The notes under the pieces are model-generated. The model made no database searches. It saw only the letters and a program-made list of their open reading frames with translations, and was not told the origin of the DNA. The translations under genes and the position numbers were made by a program. Shown here in pieces: positions 42,489-51,458 of a stretch of DNA of 64,000 bases. The stretch is taken from the NCBI RefSeq assembly GCF_959029255.1, contig NZ_CAUFUE010000018.1:43045-107044 (forward strand), read 5' to 3'. This stretch comes from an uncultured Bacteroides sp. Its GTDB lineage: Bacteria > Bacteroidota > Bacteroidia > Bacteroidales > Bacteroidaceae. Every line of letters starts with the position of its first letter. The first letter of the stretch is position 1.

Positions 42489-45029
42489 TCAGGGTTTGAC
42501 AAATATGTTGTCGTTGTGGTTGGAGTACCAGTTCAGGTTGTTTGTCCCACCGCTTGTCACCCAGCCTTTAAAGTCAGGGTATACTTCGGTAATCATGCTC
42601 TTTTCCTTCGGCCATGCCCAAACTTCGTTGCCGGGGATGCAGATGCCCCATGCCAAGCCGTCGGCGCTCAGGTAGTAGCCTTTGGCGGCGACGTTGAAGA
42701 TGGTGTTGTCGGCGGAGGCGTCGTTGCCGGTGCCAAAGCATGTTTTGTCGGCAAGGTCGGTGGGGGCATAGCCTGCCACGTGGACTTCGGTACGCTTGCT
42801 GCTTGCGGTGGCTACCTTGTTGATGATGAACACGTCCAGGTTTTTGATGTCCATGGCTTTGTCTGCTTCTTCGACGGTGGGGAAATTCAGCGTTATTTCA
42901 AAGTTGGCTCCGTCACCGGTGTTGTATTCACTGCTTACGCCGGGGTTGGTGCAGTAGAAGGTGAAATCATTATCGGCTATATTGTTGTTTTTGCAGAACT
43001 TATGGGCGTTGTCGCACAGGATGAAGGTGGGGTTGCTCTGCCCGCTTTCGTAGGTGCCGGCATTTTGGGTTTTTATCTTTTCCACGGTCATTCCGTCGGT
43101 GCTGACGTTCAGAAGGCGGATACCTGCGCCCACCTGGCGTCCGGCGCCTACGGCACGGATACGTCCTTGGATGGAAACTTGCTTGTTGCCGCTGGTCTGA
43201 CTGCGTTTGTCGATGGTGATGACGACGTCGTTCATGTCGAAGTCGCCGTAGATGGGCCATTGGTCTTCAAAAGCGTATGTGTAGACGGTAGCATCGTTTA
43301 CGGGAGGAATGACAGGTTCGGATGGGCTGTTTCCTTCGTCGCCTTCGTTGATGATGCCGCCGCAGGTTTCGATGGTATATTTGGATTCATCGGGAGCAGA
43401 AGACGGGCAGTTGTTTTTGTTGACGGTAATATTGCTCTCGGCTATAGGGGTACCGCGTTGTCCGTCCTCAGTGGCTGTGTATTCTCCTCCGGGTTCAAGT
43501 GCCAAACCATTGAAATCGGTGTTGCCCAGATAGCGGGTTTCGTTGGCTTTTATCATGGATACCGCATCGCCTTCGGCGGTGAACTCACTTGGATTTCCCG
43601 GCCTGAATATGTTTGCCAGGATGATGGAACCGTTCTTTAGAATGACTTTTGCATTATTGTCTACGGAGAATGTTCCGACGGGTTGCCACTGTGTGCCTTC
43701 TTGGGTTCCGGTGATGGCGCCATTGTCTAGGGTGATATAGCGGTAGTTCAGTTTTTCGGTGACGATGAATGTGCAGTTGTTATACAGCGTGTTTCCGGAA
43801 TTGTTGGAAACGCATTCATTCAATTTCATTGTGCCGTAGTTGTTGATTGCCGCCCCTCCGTTGATGGTGGTGGCTTCAACGAGGGCATCCTTATAGTTGT
43901 TGATGATGGATGAGGTAGTCTGGTTTACCCGGATACTTTTTGAATAGGAATCGTATTCTTTGGTAGTATTTATGGCATAGACTTTACCGTAATTGTCGAG
44001 TTGGGAAGATTGCATATTGAAGTTCCCGTTCACGGTGAGGATGCCTTCTTTAGTGTTCAGTACTTTGCAGGATGTACTGGTATTCAGCTCGTTTTGGGCG
44101 GTGAGGGTGCCGTGGTTGTAGAGGGAAGAGCCATTGTTGTCTTCTCCTTGCATTGTAAGGTTATCGGTGCAATCGATGGTACTTGCATTGTATAGCTCGG
44201 AGGCCTTTTGGAAGGTTGCGGTTTTAGCGGTCAAAGAACCGAAGTTCTGCACGGAAGCGCCGGTATTGGCGGTAAGGGAACCGCAGTTGACGCTACCGCT
44301 GCTGAGGATGATGAGTTTGGAGTTGACGGTGATACTGCCGGTCCAGTCATTTGCAGGATTGTTGTATTTGCCTTTGACATAGATGGTTGCATTGCCGGTA
44401 ATTGATTTGGAGAATGTGCCGCTGATGACGTATGTGCCACCGTTCGGATTGAAGCCATAAGGGTAGTCTTCATCTTTCAATTCGATGGCGTCTGCCGGCA
44501 CTGCCGGTTCCGTATATTGCGGATCGGTGATGGTAGTCTCCGCACGAGTGGCGGTACGGGTGTTGGCGGCACGGGTATTGGTGTTGCTGATGTACAGCTT
44601 ACAATTCATATTCTCTGCCGTGGCAAACTCGTACACTTCTTTCCGTTGCGCGGGGTCTGTCTGGCGGATATAGAGCTTCTCCAGAGTTTTGGGGACGGTG
44701 ATTACCACTACATAATTGTCGCCTTGCTTGGCAACGCCGGTGGCGATGGGGGTGGCGGTGGCGTCGTTCAGCGGATTGGTGGTGAATACTTCTACTAAAT
44801 AGTGGTATTGCCCGTTGAATTCATCTTTGACTTCAGCATTCAGTTTAACGGAGGTCACCATGGACCAGTCGAAGCCGTCGGGGGCGTTGAAATCACTTCC
44901 GAAGGGGTTTTCTGCCGGAGGAATCGGACGCGTTTTTTCGGGGTCATACACGTCGTTGTCCATACAGGCTGCCAACAACAGGGGGGCGGTGAGGATGGCG
45001 ATTAGGCAAAAGCGATTGAACTTTTTCAT
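42489..45029 (-). CDS. LruC-domain lipoprotein
   Basis: An 846-residue lipoprotein (signal MKKFNRFCLIAILTAPLLLAAC, Cys22) followed by MDNDVYDPEK. The middle (about 190-480) is a series of short Asn/Thr-rich beta units (for example FSKSITGNATIYVKGKYNN). The C-terminal LruC part holds YTYAFEDQWPIYGDFDMNDVV near residue 587 and ends with a WGICIPGNEVWAWPKEKS region. First gene of the minus-strand glycan arm behind a consensus promoter. The mini-LruC gene at 12666 retains only its two ends. Confidence 0.85.
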   Translation of the reverse strand: MKKFNRFCLIAILTAPLLLAACMDNDVYDPEKTRPIPPAENPFGSDFNAPDGFDWSMVTSVKLNAEVKDEFNGQYHYLVEVFTTNPLNDATATPIATGVAKQGDNYVVVITVPKTLEKLYIRQTDPAQRKEVYEFATAENMNCKLYISNTNTRAANTRTATRAETTITDPQYTEPAVPADAIELKDEDYPYGFNPNGGTYVISGTFSKSITGNATIYVKGKYNNPANDWTGSITVNSKLIILSSGSVNCGSLTANTGASVQNFGSLTAKTATFQKASELYNASTIDCTDNLTMQGEDNNGSSLYNHGTLTAQNELNTSTSCKVLNTKEGILTVNGNFNMQSSQLDNYGKVYAINTTKEYDSYSKSIRVNQTTSSIINNYKDALVEATTINGGAAINNYGTMKLNECVSNNSGNTLYNNCTFIVTEKLNYRYITLDNGAITGTQEGTQWQPVGTFSVDNNAKVILKNGSIILANIFRPGNPSEFTAEGDAVSMIKANETRYLGNTDFNGLALEPGGEYTATEDGQRGTPIAESNITVNKNNCPSSAPDESKYTIETCGGIINEGDEGNSPSEPVIPPVNDATVYTYAFEDQWPIYGDFDMNDVVITIDKRSQTSGNKQVSIQGRIRAVGAGRQVGAGIRLLNVSTDGMTVEKIKTQNAGTYESGQSNPTFILCDNAHKFCKNNNIADNDFTFYCTNPGVSSEYNTGDGANFEITLNFPTVEEADKAMDIKNLDVFIINKVATASSKRTEVHVAGYAPTDLADKTCFGTGNDASADNTIFNVAAKGYYLSADGLAWGICIPGNEVWAWPKEKSMITEVYPDFKGWVTSGGTNNLNWYSNHNDNIFVKP

Positions 45030-45072
45030 ACTTATGTTTTTTTAAATTCGTATTAGTTGATTATTCTGGTTA

Positions 45073-45080
45073 CAAAGGTA
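45073..45080 (-). promoter_or_regulatory. Promoter -7 box of the minus-strand glycan arm
   Basis: TACCTTTG on the minus strand, 44 bp upstream of the 846-residue LruC gene; exact TAnnTTTG. Confidence 0.6.
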
Positions 45081-45181
45081 CTCGTTATCCTTATATATAT
45101 AGGTGGTGTTTTTTATCTATTTATGGTATTAATTGATGCTTTTTAGGGCATTAAATGTTTTTATCCTATATGTGGAACATA

Positions 45182-45225
45182 AAAGAGTCCGGTGAACGGA
45201 AGTTGATTTATCTGTTCATCGGACT
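45182..45225 (-). terminator. Rho-independent terminator of the asparaginase gene
   Basis: AGTCCGGTGAAC (45186-45197) pairs with GTTCATCGGACT (45214-45225), one G-T pair. On the minus strand the stem is followed by CTTTTATG. It lies 55 bp after the asparaginase stop. Confidence 0.7.
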
Positions 45226-45280
45226 TTGGATATGGAGAAAAAAGGACTTTATCCGGGCGGTGATGCCGGGGCTTATGTAT

Positions 45281-46321
45281 TTACTCTTTCGTAATCTCGC
45301 CTGCCAAATCGGAATTCATGCGGTAGCGGATTTCTTCTTGGCTGAGACCGTGGCCGAGGAGGAACATGAGCTTGGTGACGGCACATTCGGGAGTGCTGTC
45401 GTAACCGCTGATGACGCCTGCCTGAAGAAGTTGGAGTCCGGTTTCGTATCGTCCCATTTCGACGGCGCCGGATTGGCACTGGGTGATGTTGACGATGACG
45501 ATGCCACGGTCTGTGGCGTCTTTGAGCTGGCGGATGAACCAATCTTTCTGCGGGGCGTTGCCGGAGCCGAAGGTCTTGAGTACGACGGCTTTCAGACCGG
45601 GAACGTGCAGGACGGAGTTGATGATACTTTCCTGGATACCGGGGAAGAGGGTGAGCACAACGACATTGGTGTCGAAGAGGTAGTGGGGCTTCATGGGACG
45701 CGTGGTGTCGGGACGGCGGATGAGGGTTTCGTTATAGCGGATGTGGATGCCGACTTTGGCTATTGGGGGGTAGTTGAAAGAACGGAAGGCGTTGAAATTC
45801 TCGGCGTTGATTTTGGTGGTACGGTTGCCACGCATTAGTTCGTTCTCGAAAAATATGCATACTTCGGGGACGATGGGGGTGCCGTCGGGATGTTTGGCGG
45901 CAGCTATTTCGATGGAGGTGATGAGGTTTTCTTTGCCGTCGGTGCGCAGCATGCCGATGGGGAGCTGTGAACCGGTAAGGATGACGGGCTTGGCAAGGTT
46001 TTCGAGCATGAAGCTGAGGGCGGATGCCGTGTAGGCCATGGTATCGGTACCGTGAAGGATGACGAAACCGTCGAAGTTATCGTAGTTATAGTTGATGATT
46101 TTCACAATCTTTGCCCAGAGGGATGGTTCCATGTCGGAAGAATCGATAGGCGGATCGAACTGGTAGGAGGAGATGCGGTAGTTGAAACGTTTCAATTCGG
46201 GAACATGCTTGAGCAGTTGGTCGAAGTTGAAGTTTTCGAGTGCGCCGGTTTCCGGGTTTTCTATCATTCCGATAGTGCCACCTGTGTAAATTAAGAGCAC
46301 GGAAGGGTAATTAGCTTTCAT
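45281..46321 (-). CDS. ansA: Type I L-asparaginase
   Basis: Hydrolyses L-asparagine to aspartate and ammonia in the cytoplasm. ATG 46321 (MKANYPSVLLIYTGGTIGM) gives 346 residues without a signal peptide; the frame extends 11 codons further but overlaps the promoter. The two catalytic threonine regions are YTGGTIGM and LHGTDTMAYTASAL, with the Lys-containing RTDGKENLITS later. It is transcribed toward the LruC gene with its own promoter and terminator. An asparagine-synthetase-like protein is encoded 30 kb away, but there is no sign of a link. Confidence 0.93.
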   Translation of the reverse strand: MKANYPSVLLIYTGGTIGMIENPETGALENFNFDQLLKHVPELKRFNYRISSYQFDPPIDSSDMEPSLWAKIVKIINYNYDNFDGFVILHGTDTMAYTASALSFMLENLAKPVILTGSQLPIGMLRTDGKENLITSIEIAAAKHPDGTPIVPEVCIFFENELMRGNRTTKINAENFNAFRSFNYPPIAKVGIHIRYNETLIRRPDTTRPMKPHYLFDTNVVVLTLFPGIQESIINSVLHVPGLKAVVLKTFGSGNAPQKDWFIRQLKDATDRGIVIVNITQCQSGAVEMGRYETGLQLLQAGVISGYDSTPECAVTKLMFLLGHGLSQEEIRYRMNSDLAGEITKE

Positions 46322-46351
46322 AAATGCCTTGTTTTTGCTGTTTCTGGGGCA

Positions 46352-46359
46352 CAAAGATA
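46352..46359 (-). promoter_or_regulatory. Promoter -7 box for ansA
   Basis: TATCTTTG on the minus strand, 31 bp upstream of ATG 46321. Confidence 0.6.
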
Positions 46360-46396
46360 GGGGAAAGTTGTGAGAAAACTATGGCTTAAATGATAA

Positions 46397-46518
46397 TTTA
46401 GCGGCTTTGCCGCTAAAAGTTGATAGTTGATAGATGATAGTTGATAGATAGCTGCGCTATTATGCCGAATGGTAACTATTAACTATCATCTATCAACTAT
46501 CAACTTCGCGCTCCGCGC
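46397..46518. repeat. AGTTGATAGATGATAG-family inverted repeat after trpA
   Basis: 26-bp perfect inverted repeats 46417-46442 and 46481-46506 (AAGTTGATAGTTGATAGATG and on). The left flank is a perfect hairpin TTTAGCGGC-TTT-GCCGCTAAA; the right flank is CGCGCTCCGCGCG. It occupies the gap between trpA and ansA and may end the trp operon. Confidence 0.8.
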
Positions 46519-46520
46519 GA

Positions 46521-47294
46521 CTAAATTTCCATTTTCAGTTGTCTGATTGCTTTTTCCGCATCCCCTTCAGTCTCATTGAGCAGGCTTACGAAGCGGCTGC
46601 CGATGATGGCGCCGGAGGAGTTGGCGCAGGCGGCGTCAAAGGTTTGTTTGTTGCTGATGCCGAAACCTACCATGCGTGGATTTCGTAAGTTCATATCTTG
46701 AATTTTCTTGAAATAAGCTTGTTTCTGTGCATCGAAATCTCTTTGTGCGCCGGTGGTGGCGGCAGAAGAAACCATATAGATAAAGCCGTCGGTATGGGCG
46801 TCTATCTCGCGGATACGCGCTTCGCTGGTCTCGGGGGTGATGAGCATGATGACACGGATATCATATTTCTGGGAAATGGCTTTGTAGCTTTCTTCATAGT
46901 CTTTGAAGGGCAGGTCGGGGATGATTACACCGTCGATGCCATACGCCGCGCACTGCTTGCAGAACGCCTCGAAGCCGAATTGCATGATGGGATTGAGGTA
47001 GCCCATGAGGATGAGGGGGATGTGTACGTCGCGCCGGATATCTCGCAGTTGCTCAAAGAGAATGCGTAGGGACATGCCGTTGCGCAGGGCACGGGTGGCG
47101 GCGTTCTGGATGACAATGCCGTCCGCCATCGGGTCGCTGAAGGGGATGCCGATTTCTATCATGTCGACACCGTTCTTTTCGAGGGTGCGGATGACGTCGG
47201 CAGTACCCTCAAGGGTGGGGCATCCGGCGCAGAAGTAGATTGACAGCAGATTCTTGGGGCTGTCTTGGAAAAGTTGGTTAATGCGATTCTTCAT
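46521..47294 (-). CDS. trpA: Tryptophan synthase alpha subunit
   Basis: Cleaves indole-3-glycerol phosphate to indole and glyceraldehyde-3-phosphate, passing indole to TrpB. The 257-residue TIM barrel has the catalytic Glu in MIEIGIPFSDPMADG and the catalytic Asp in GVIIPDLPFKDY. Phosphate-binding VGFGISNKQTF and GAIIGSRFV follow. Last gene of the trp operon, while trpB is first; the two subunits are thus encoded about 5.5 kb apart, unlike the usual adjacent trpBA. Confidence 0.96.
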   Translation of the reverse strand: MKNRINQLFQDSPKNLLSIYFCAGCPTLEGTADVIRTLEKNGVDMIEIGIPFSDPMADGIVIQNAATRALRNGMSLRILFEQLRDIRRDVHIPLILMGYLNPIMQFGFEAFCKQCAAYGIDGVIIPDLPFKDYEESYKAISQKYDIRVIMLITPETSEARIREIDAHTDGFIYMVSSAATTGAQRDFDAQKQAYFKKIQDMNLRNPRMVGFGISNKQTFDAACANSSGAIIGSRFVSLLNETEGDAEKAIRQLKMEI

Positions 47295-47296
47295 TT

Positions 47297-47515
47297 TATT
47301 TACGATTTTACGATTTGCGATTGAAAATTGAAAATACTTTGTTGATGATGTTTGATGTACGATGTACGATTTACAATGTACAATTTACAATGTACGATTT
47401 ACGATTGGGATTACTTTGTTTACGATTTTATCTACAAATCTAACTTTAATCGTACATCGTACATCGTCAAATCGTACATTCTCTCAATTGTACATCGTCA
47501 AGTTGTACATTCCCT
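47297..47515. repeat. ATTTACGATTT / CATCGTACAT repeat cluster between trpF and trpA
   Basis: Many copies of ACGATTTACAATGTACAATT type on the left and AATCGTACATCGTACATCGT type on the right fill the gap between trpF and trpA as an imperfect inverted repeat. The right end runs into the last codons of trpF. Confidence 0.75.
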
Positions 47516-48121
47516 CAGTTCTTCTAAAAAGAGCCGGATGCGCTCCACGTCTTTCACGCCCGGGACGGTTTCAAAACGGCTGTTGATGTCTATTCCTGCA
47601 AAACGTCGATGACGGAACTCTTTGATTGCTTTGGCGCTGTATGAGTTGATGCCACCGCTGAGCAGGAAAGGGGTGATGCCGTTGTAGAAATTCAGCAGGT
47701 TCCAGTCGAACTGGTTGCCGGAACCGCCGAACTGCGGACTTTTGGTGTCGAACAAATAGTAATCACACAACCCTTGGTAGGTAGTAACCACCATTAGGTC
47801 CTTGGGCAGGGATATGGAGAATGCTTTGATGAGGTGCAGGCCGTTGCCGCGCAGTGCACGGCAATACTGAGGCGACTCGTTGCCATGCAGTTGGATGTAG
47901 TCGAGGCTGAAACGGTCGGCATACATCAAGACATTCTCTTTCGTTTCATTTACAAAGACACCGACACGTTTGGCGTGGACGGGCAGGTACTTGGGCATTT
48001 CGTACAGGCAACGGGGGGACTTGGGGTAGAAGATGAAACCAATCATGTTGATGCCCAGTTGTTCTACGTTACGGATATTCTCCGCTTCGGTCATTCCGCA
48101 TACTTTGATAATCTTGTTCAT
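47498..48121 (-). CDS. trpF: Phosphoribosylanthranilate isomerase
   Basis: Amadori rearrangement of phosphoribosylanthranilate to CdRP in tryptophan synthesis. The 207-residue barrel begins MNKIIKVCGMTEAENIR, where the Cys of KVCGM is catalytic, and later has FDTKSPQFGGSGNQFDW and LLSGGINSYSA phosphate-binding parts plus DINSRFETVPGVKD. The last few codons are provided by the ACATTGT-type repeat. Confidence 0.95.
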   Translation of the reverse strand: MNKIIKVCGMTEAENIRNVEQLGINMIGFIFYPKSPRCLYEMPKYLPVHAKRVGVFVNETKENVLMYADRFSLDYIQLHGNESPQYCRALRGNGLHLIKAFSISLPKDLMVVTTYQGLCDYYLFDTKSPQFGGSGNQFDWNLLNFYNGITPFLLSGGINSYSAKAIKEFRHRRFAGIDINSRFETVPGVKDVERIRLFLEELRECTT

Positions 48122-48149
48122 GTTGTTACTGCTATTAGATTTGAATTTA

Positions 48150-48292
48150 ATGAAGAACTAGAACTAAAAATGAAGAATGAAGAATTAAGAATGAAGAATT
48201 CCCTTGCGGCATACTCGCATAGCGCAGCTAAATTCTTCATTCTTCATTCTTAGTTCTTCATTTTTTAGTTCTTCATTCTTCATTTATCATTA
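48150..48292. repeat. GAAGAATGAAGAATT-family inverted repeat between trpC and trpF
   Basis: About 45-bp arms built from AATGAAGAATGAAGAATT-like units on one side and their complement on the other, around a CTTGCGGCATACTCGC centre. The right arm overlaps the last four codons and stop of trpC. Confidence 0.8.
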
Positions 48293-49115
48293 AATAAAGT
48301 TTTCTCAATGTGTCACCAGGGTATTCGGTTTTCATAAATGTTTCTCCCATGAGGAAACCACGGAAACCGGCTGCACGCAGGTTGTGGATGGTCTCAGGAT
48401 GGGAAATGCCGCTTTCTGAAACGAGTAGGGGGAGGTTTTCAGGGGCGGCGGAACTGCCGGTTATGCCGGTAACGGTTTGACGGAGCTGTTCGGCTATACG
48501 GAAGGAGTTTTCCACATCCGTGACGAAGGTGCCGAGGTTACGATTGTTTACACCTATCATATCTACTTCTTTATTGATGTAGGCAAGTTCTGAGGGAGAG
48601 TGGATTTCGAGTAACACTTCCAGCCCGAGGCTGTGTGCCCGGGCAGTGAGTAGGGTACATTCCTCCTGGCTGAGACAGGCGGCTATCAGCAATATGGCAT
48701 CTGCGCCTACGATTCGTGCTTGGAGCAGCTGGTACTCATCGATGATGAAATCTTTGCGAAGAATAGGGATGCTGATGAGCGGACGGGCGGTACGGATATC
48801 ACGTAAGGAACCGCCGAAAAACTTCTCATCCGTCAGAATGGAAACAGCGGAAGCGCCGGCGGTTTCGTATGCGGCCGGAATCTTCTCCGCATCGGCGCTT
48901 TCGTATATCCATCCCTTGGATGGAGAACGGCGTTTGAACTCGGCAATGATGCCGGTAGCAGAGGTGGCGAGCGCTTTCTTCATGCTACGCCGGTGCGGGC
49001 TTTCATTCATCAGAATGTCCACTTGTTCACGTAAATGTTCCGATGAAATGGCTTGTTTTTGCATTTCCACTTCTATACGTTTATGCTTTACTATTTCAGA
49101 TAATATATCTTTCAT
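48273..49115 (-). CDS. trpC: Indole-3-glycerol phosphate synthase
   Basis: Closes the indole ring of CdRP to give indole-3-glycerol phosphate. The 280-residue TIM barrel has the catalytic Lys/Glu stretches GIIAEFKRRSPSKGWI and ILRKDFIIDEYQLLQA, then IGVNNRNLGTFVTD and VSESGI. The last residues MINEE and the stop codon lie inside a GAAGAATGAAGAA repeat, so the C-terminus may have been reshaped by the repeat. Confidence 0.96.
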   Translation of the reverse strand: MKDILSEIVKHKRIEVEMQKQAISSEHLREQVDILMNESPHRRSMKKALATSATGIIAEFKRRSPSKGWIYESADAEKIPAAYETAGASAVSILTDEKFFGGSLRDIRTARPLISIPILRKDFIIDEYQLLQARIVGADAILLIAACLSQEECTLLTARAHSLGLEVLLEIHSPSELAYINKEVDMIGVNNRNLGTFVTDVENSFRIAEQLRQTVTGITGSSAAPENLPLLVSESGISHPETIHNLRAAGFRGFLMGETFMKTEYPGDTLRKLYLMINEE

Positions 49116-49139
49116 TGTTTTGATGTTTTTAAAAATTTA

Positions 49140-49494
49140 GTTTTTCACTACAGAGGGGATTTTTCACTACAGAGGGGATTTTTCACCACAGAGGACACAG
49201 AGGTTTTATTTTTTCAGACGCGGATAACGCGGATTCTATGGCTGCGCTATGTCGCTTTTTTAGGCACGGATTACACGAATTACGCAGATAAATTTACTCT
49301 GTTGTTACTTAAGAAAAAAACTGTGTCATCTGCGTTTGAAAAATTAAAATCCGCTCAATCCGCTCAATCCGCGTCGAAAAAATCAGAGACACAGCGCAGC
49401 CTTAAAATCCGCGTCATTCCGCGTAATTCGCGCCTAAAAGATTTAAACCTCTGTGCCCTCTGTGTCCTCTGTGGTGAAAGAAAAATTTCTGTTT
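49140..49494. repeat. Large nested inverted-repeat element between trpD and trpC
   Basis: The outer arms TTCACCACAGAGGACACAGA (from about 49182, preceded by two partial copies from 49144) and CTCTGTGTCCTCTGTGGTGA enclose TTTTTCAGACGCGGATAACG, TTAGGCACGGATTACACG, and their complements. The 377-bp gap holds nothing else. The last bases adjoin the trpD stop. Confidence 0.82.
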
Positions 49495-50488
49495 AACTGT
49501 TTATTTCAATAAATTTCTTCAGCATCTTCAGTGCCCGTCCACTTTCCAGCGATTCGCGGGCAATGGCGATGCACTCTTCAATTTCCTTATCCGGCTCCAT
49601 CACCTGGATGGCAAATGCGGCATTCACTATGACACATTGCGCTTGGGCGGGAGTAGCACGGTTTGTCAAGATATTGTCGAAGATACGGGCGGCATCTTCC
49701 TTGCAAACGCCTCCGAAGAGTTCCTCAGGACGTGCATCGCTGAAACCGAGGGTCTGCGGACGATAGATACGCTCATAGTGACGTGTCATCACCTTAAACT
49801 CATCCGTCAGCGAGATTTCATCGTAGCTGTCCAGACTGTTGACAACGGCAAAGTCGATGCCGAGCTTGTAGAACACATTCGTGTAAAGACGCATCTGCGA
49901 GAGGTCCGCCACGCCGAGTAATTGGTAAGCCGGTTTGCAAGGGTTCACCAAAGGCCCCAGCAGGTTGAACAGCGTGCGCACTCCTAAAGCCTTGCGTACA
50001 GGTCCCACAAACTTCATTGCCGGATTGAACAGTTGGGCGTGCAGATAGGCGATATTACACTCCTCCATGCTGCGTTTCAGGGGTTCGGGATTGTTGGTGA
50101 AGCGGACCCCGTGCTGTTCGATGACATTACTGGCTCCGCTGACGGAAGTCGCCCCGTAATTGCCATGCTTGGCTACTTTATATCCGGCTCCTGCCACCAC
50201 AAAACAAGCGCAGGTAGAGATGTTGAAAGTATTCTTCCCGTCACCACCCGTACCCACGATATCAATGGGATGATAAGGCGCGAAGTCTATCGGGATGCGA
50301 GTCTCCATAAGTGCTTCGCGAAAGCCGATAAGCTCGTCTACTGTGATGCCACGCATCTGAAAAGCAGTGAGTAACGCTGCTATCTGCGCTTCGGGATACA
50401 TTTCCCGGGTGATGTTGAGGAGTATCTGTTTCGTCTCCTCCGAGGTGAGCTCTTCATGGTTGAAGAGACGGGTTAGTATTGATTTCAT
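49493..50488 (-). CDS. trpD: Anthranilate phosphoribosyltransferase
   Basis: Transfers phosphoribosyl from PRPP to anthranilate. The 331-residue protein has the N-terminal helical domain and the PRPP-binding loop VGTGGDGKNTFNISTC, the KHGNYGATSVSGASNVIEQHG stretch in shortened form KHGNYGATSVSGA, and LLGPLVNPC. In many bacteria trpG is fused to trpD; here they are separate. Confidence 0.96.
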   Translation of the reverse strand: MKSILTRLFNHEELTSEETKQILLNITREMYPEAQIAALLTAFQMRGITVDELIGFREALMETRIPIDFAPYHPIDIVGTGGDGKNTFNISTCACFVVAGAGYKVAKHGNYGATSVSGASNVIEQHGVRFTNNPEPLKRSMEECNIAYLHAQLFNPAMKFVGPVRKALGVRTLFNLLGPLVNPCKPAYQLLGVADLSQMRLYTNVFYKLGIDFAVVNSLDSYDEISLTDEFKVMTRHYERIYRPQTLGFSDARPEELFGGVCKEDAARIFDNILTNRATPAQAQCVIVNAAFAIQVMEPDKEIEECIAIARESLESGRALKMLKKFIEINS

Positions 50489-50489
50489 G

Positions 50490-50545
50490 TGTTTATTTAC
50501 GATTTACAATTTACGATTTACCATTTACAATGTACAATTTACGAT
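50490..50545. repeat. ATTTACGATTTACAATTTACG-family repeats upstream of trpD
   Basis: Direct copies of ATTTAC[GC]A(T/A)TT at 10-11-bp spacing, same family as at 8286, 47297 and 51305. Confidence 0.7.
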
Positions 50546-50629
50546 TGAAAAAACTCTTGAATTGCAATGACGTTGGTTGATGCCCGGAATGACACATCCG
50601 GACATCGGTAATGCCGCAGTTGAGCGATG

Positions 50630-50695
50630 CTGAAGTGTGGCATTTGTCCTGCTGAGGTGTGGCATTTCGGACACTGAAGTGCGGCATTGCAAATT
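50630..50695. repeat. 22-bp tandem repeats (CTGAAGTGTGGCATT core) between trpG and trpD
   Basis: Three units of 22 bp start at 50630, 50652 and 50674. The first 15 bp are nearly constant (CTGAAGTGTGGCATT, CTGAGGTGTGGCATT, CTGAAGTGCGGCATT) and the last seven vary. Fainter related copies (GACACATCCGGACATCGG) lie upstream from about 50590. Confidence 0.75.
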
Positions 50696-50700
50696 CTGTA

Positions 50701-51312
50701 TCATACATGGTTCAGCCAGTTTTTCATAATTTTTTTCCCGTCAGGGGTCAGTACTGATTCGGGGTGGAACTGGATGCCACGGATGTCATATTCCCGGTGT
50801 TTCAACGCCATAATCTGCCCTTCGGGGCTGAGGGCTGTCACGGCAAGCTCTTCAGGAAAGCCTTCCGTATCGACTACCCAGGAGTGATATCGCCCTACGG
50901 GAATTCTGCCGGGCAGATTTTCAAAGAGAACATCTGTCCCGATAGCCGCTTTAAGCTGCAATTCTTCATTCTTCATTCTTAATTCTTCATTTAGAAGCAC
51001 TTCCGTCTGTACACCGTGGAATACATCGTTCAGATTGGTCAGTTTCCCACCGAATACCTGTCCGATGGCCTGTTCGCCCAGGCAAACACCGAGTATGGGC
51101 TTTTTTCCTTTATAAGTGCGGATAACATCCAGCAACAGTCCCGCTTCCTCGGGGATGCCGGGGCCCGGAGAAAGGATGATTTTATCGTACTTTTCTAGTT
51201 CTTCGAGTTCGAACCGGTCATTACGTAACACTTCTACTTCCGCACCAAGTTCTTTCACCAGATGTGCCAGATTGTAGGTGAACGAGTCGTAATTATCTAT
51301 GATTGCTAACAT
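50701..51312 (-). CDS. trpG: Anthranilate synthase glutamine amidotransferase subunit
   Basis: Supplies ammonia from glutamine to TrpE. The 203-residue class I amidotransferase has the nucleophile Cys in ILGVCLGEQAIG and the His-x-x-Glu pair in IQFHPESVL; the residue after the Gly is Glu where many enzymes have His. Around residues 105-122 it carries an extra stretch, LLNEELRMKNEELQLKAAIG, not expected in the family, whose DNA is the GAAGAATTAAGAATGAAGAA repeat. The catalytic core appears intact, so the enzyme is probably active. Confidence 0.95.
   Translation of the reverse strand: MLAIIDNYDSFTYNLAHLVKELGAEVEVLRNDRFELEELEKYDKIILSPGPGIPEEAGLLLDVIRTYKGKKPILGVCLGEQAIGQVFGGKLTNLNDVFHGVQTEVLLNEELRMKNEELQLKAAIGTDVLFENLPGRIPVGRYHSWVVDTEGFPEELAVTALSPEGQIMALKHREYDIRGIQFHPESVLTPDGKKIMKNWLNHV
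50955..50997. repeat. GAAGAATGAAGAATT-family repeat inside trpG
   Basis: CAATTCTTCATTCTTCATTC and the following bases are the same family as at 48150-48292. Its in-frame translation gives the NEELRMKNEELQLK insert of TrpG. Confidence 0.8.
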
Positions 51313-51458
51313 CTTATTTACAATTTACAATTTACCATTTACCATTTACAAAGTACCATTTACCACTTACAAAGCACAATTTACCATTCCCCATCTACCA
51401 CTTAATTTCCCTTCCACACCGCATGGCAAATTGTACATTGTCCTTTGTACATTGTACA
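51305..51458. repeat. ATTTACCATTTAC / TTGTACATTGTACAT repeats between trpE and trpG
   Basis: AT-rich copies (ATTTACAATTTACCATTTAC and similar) on one side face ATTGTACATTGTCCTTTGTA on the other. They fill the 146-bp gap, with the right end abutting the trpE stop. Confidence 0.7.

Noticed and set aside
42315..43640. Long plus-strand frame (441 codons) opposite the 846-residue LruC gene
   Set aside because: Antisense shadow; composition lacks a plausible protein pattern and the minus-strand lipoprotein is well supported.
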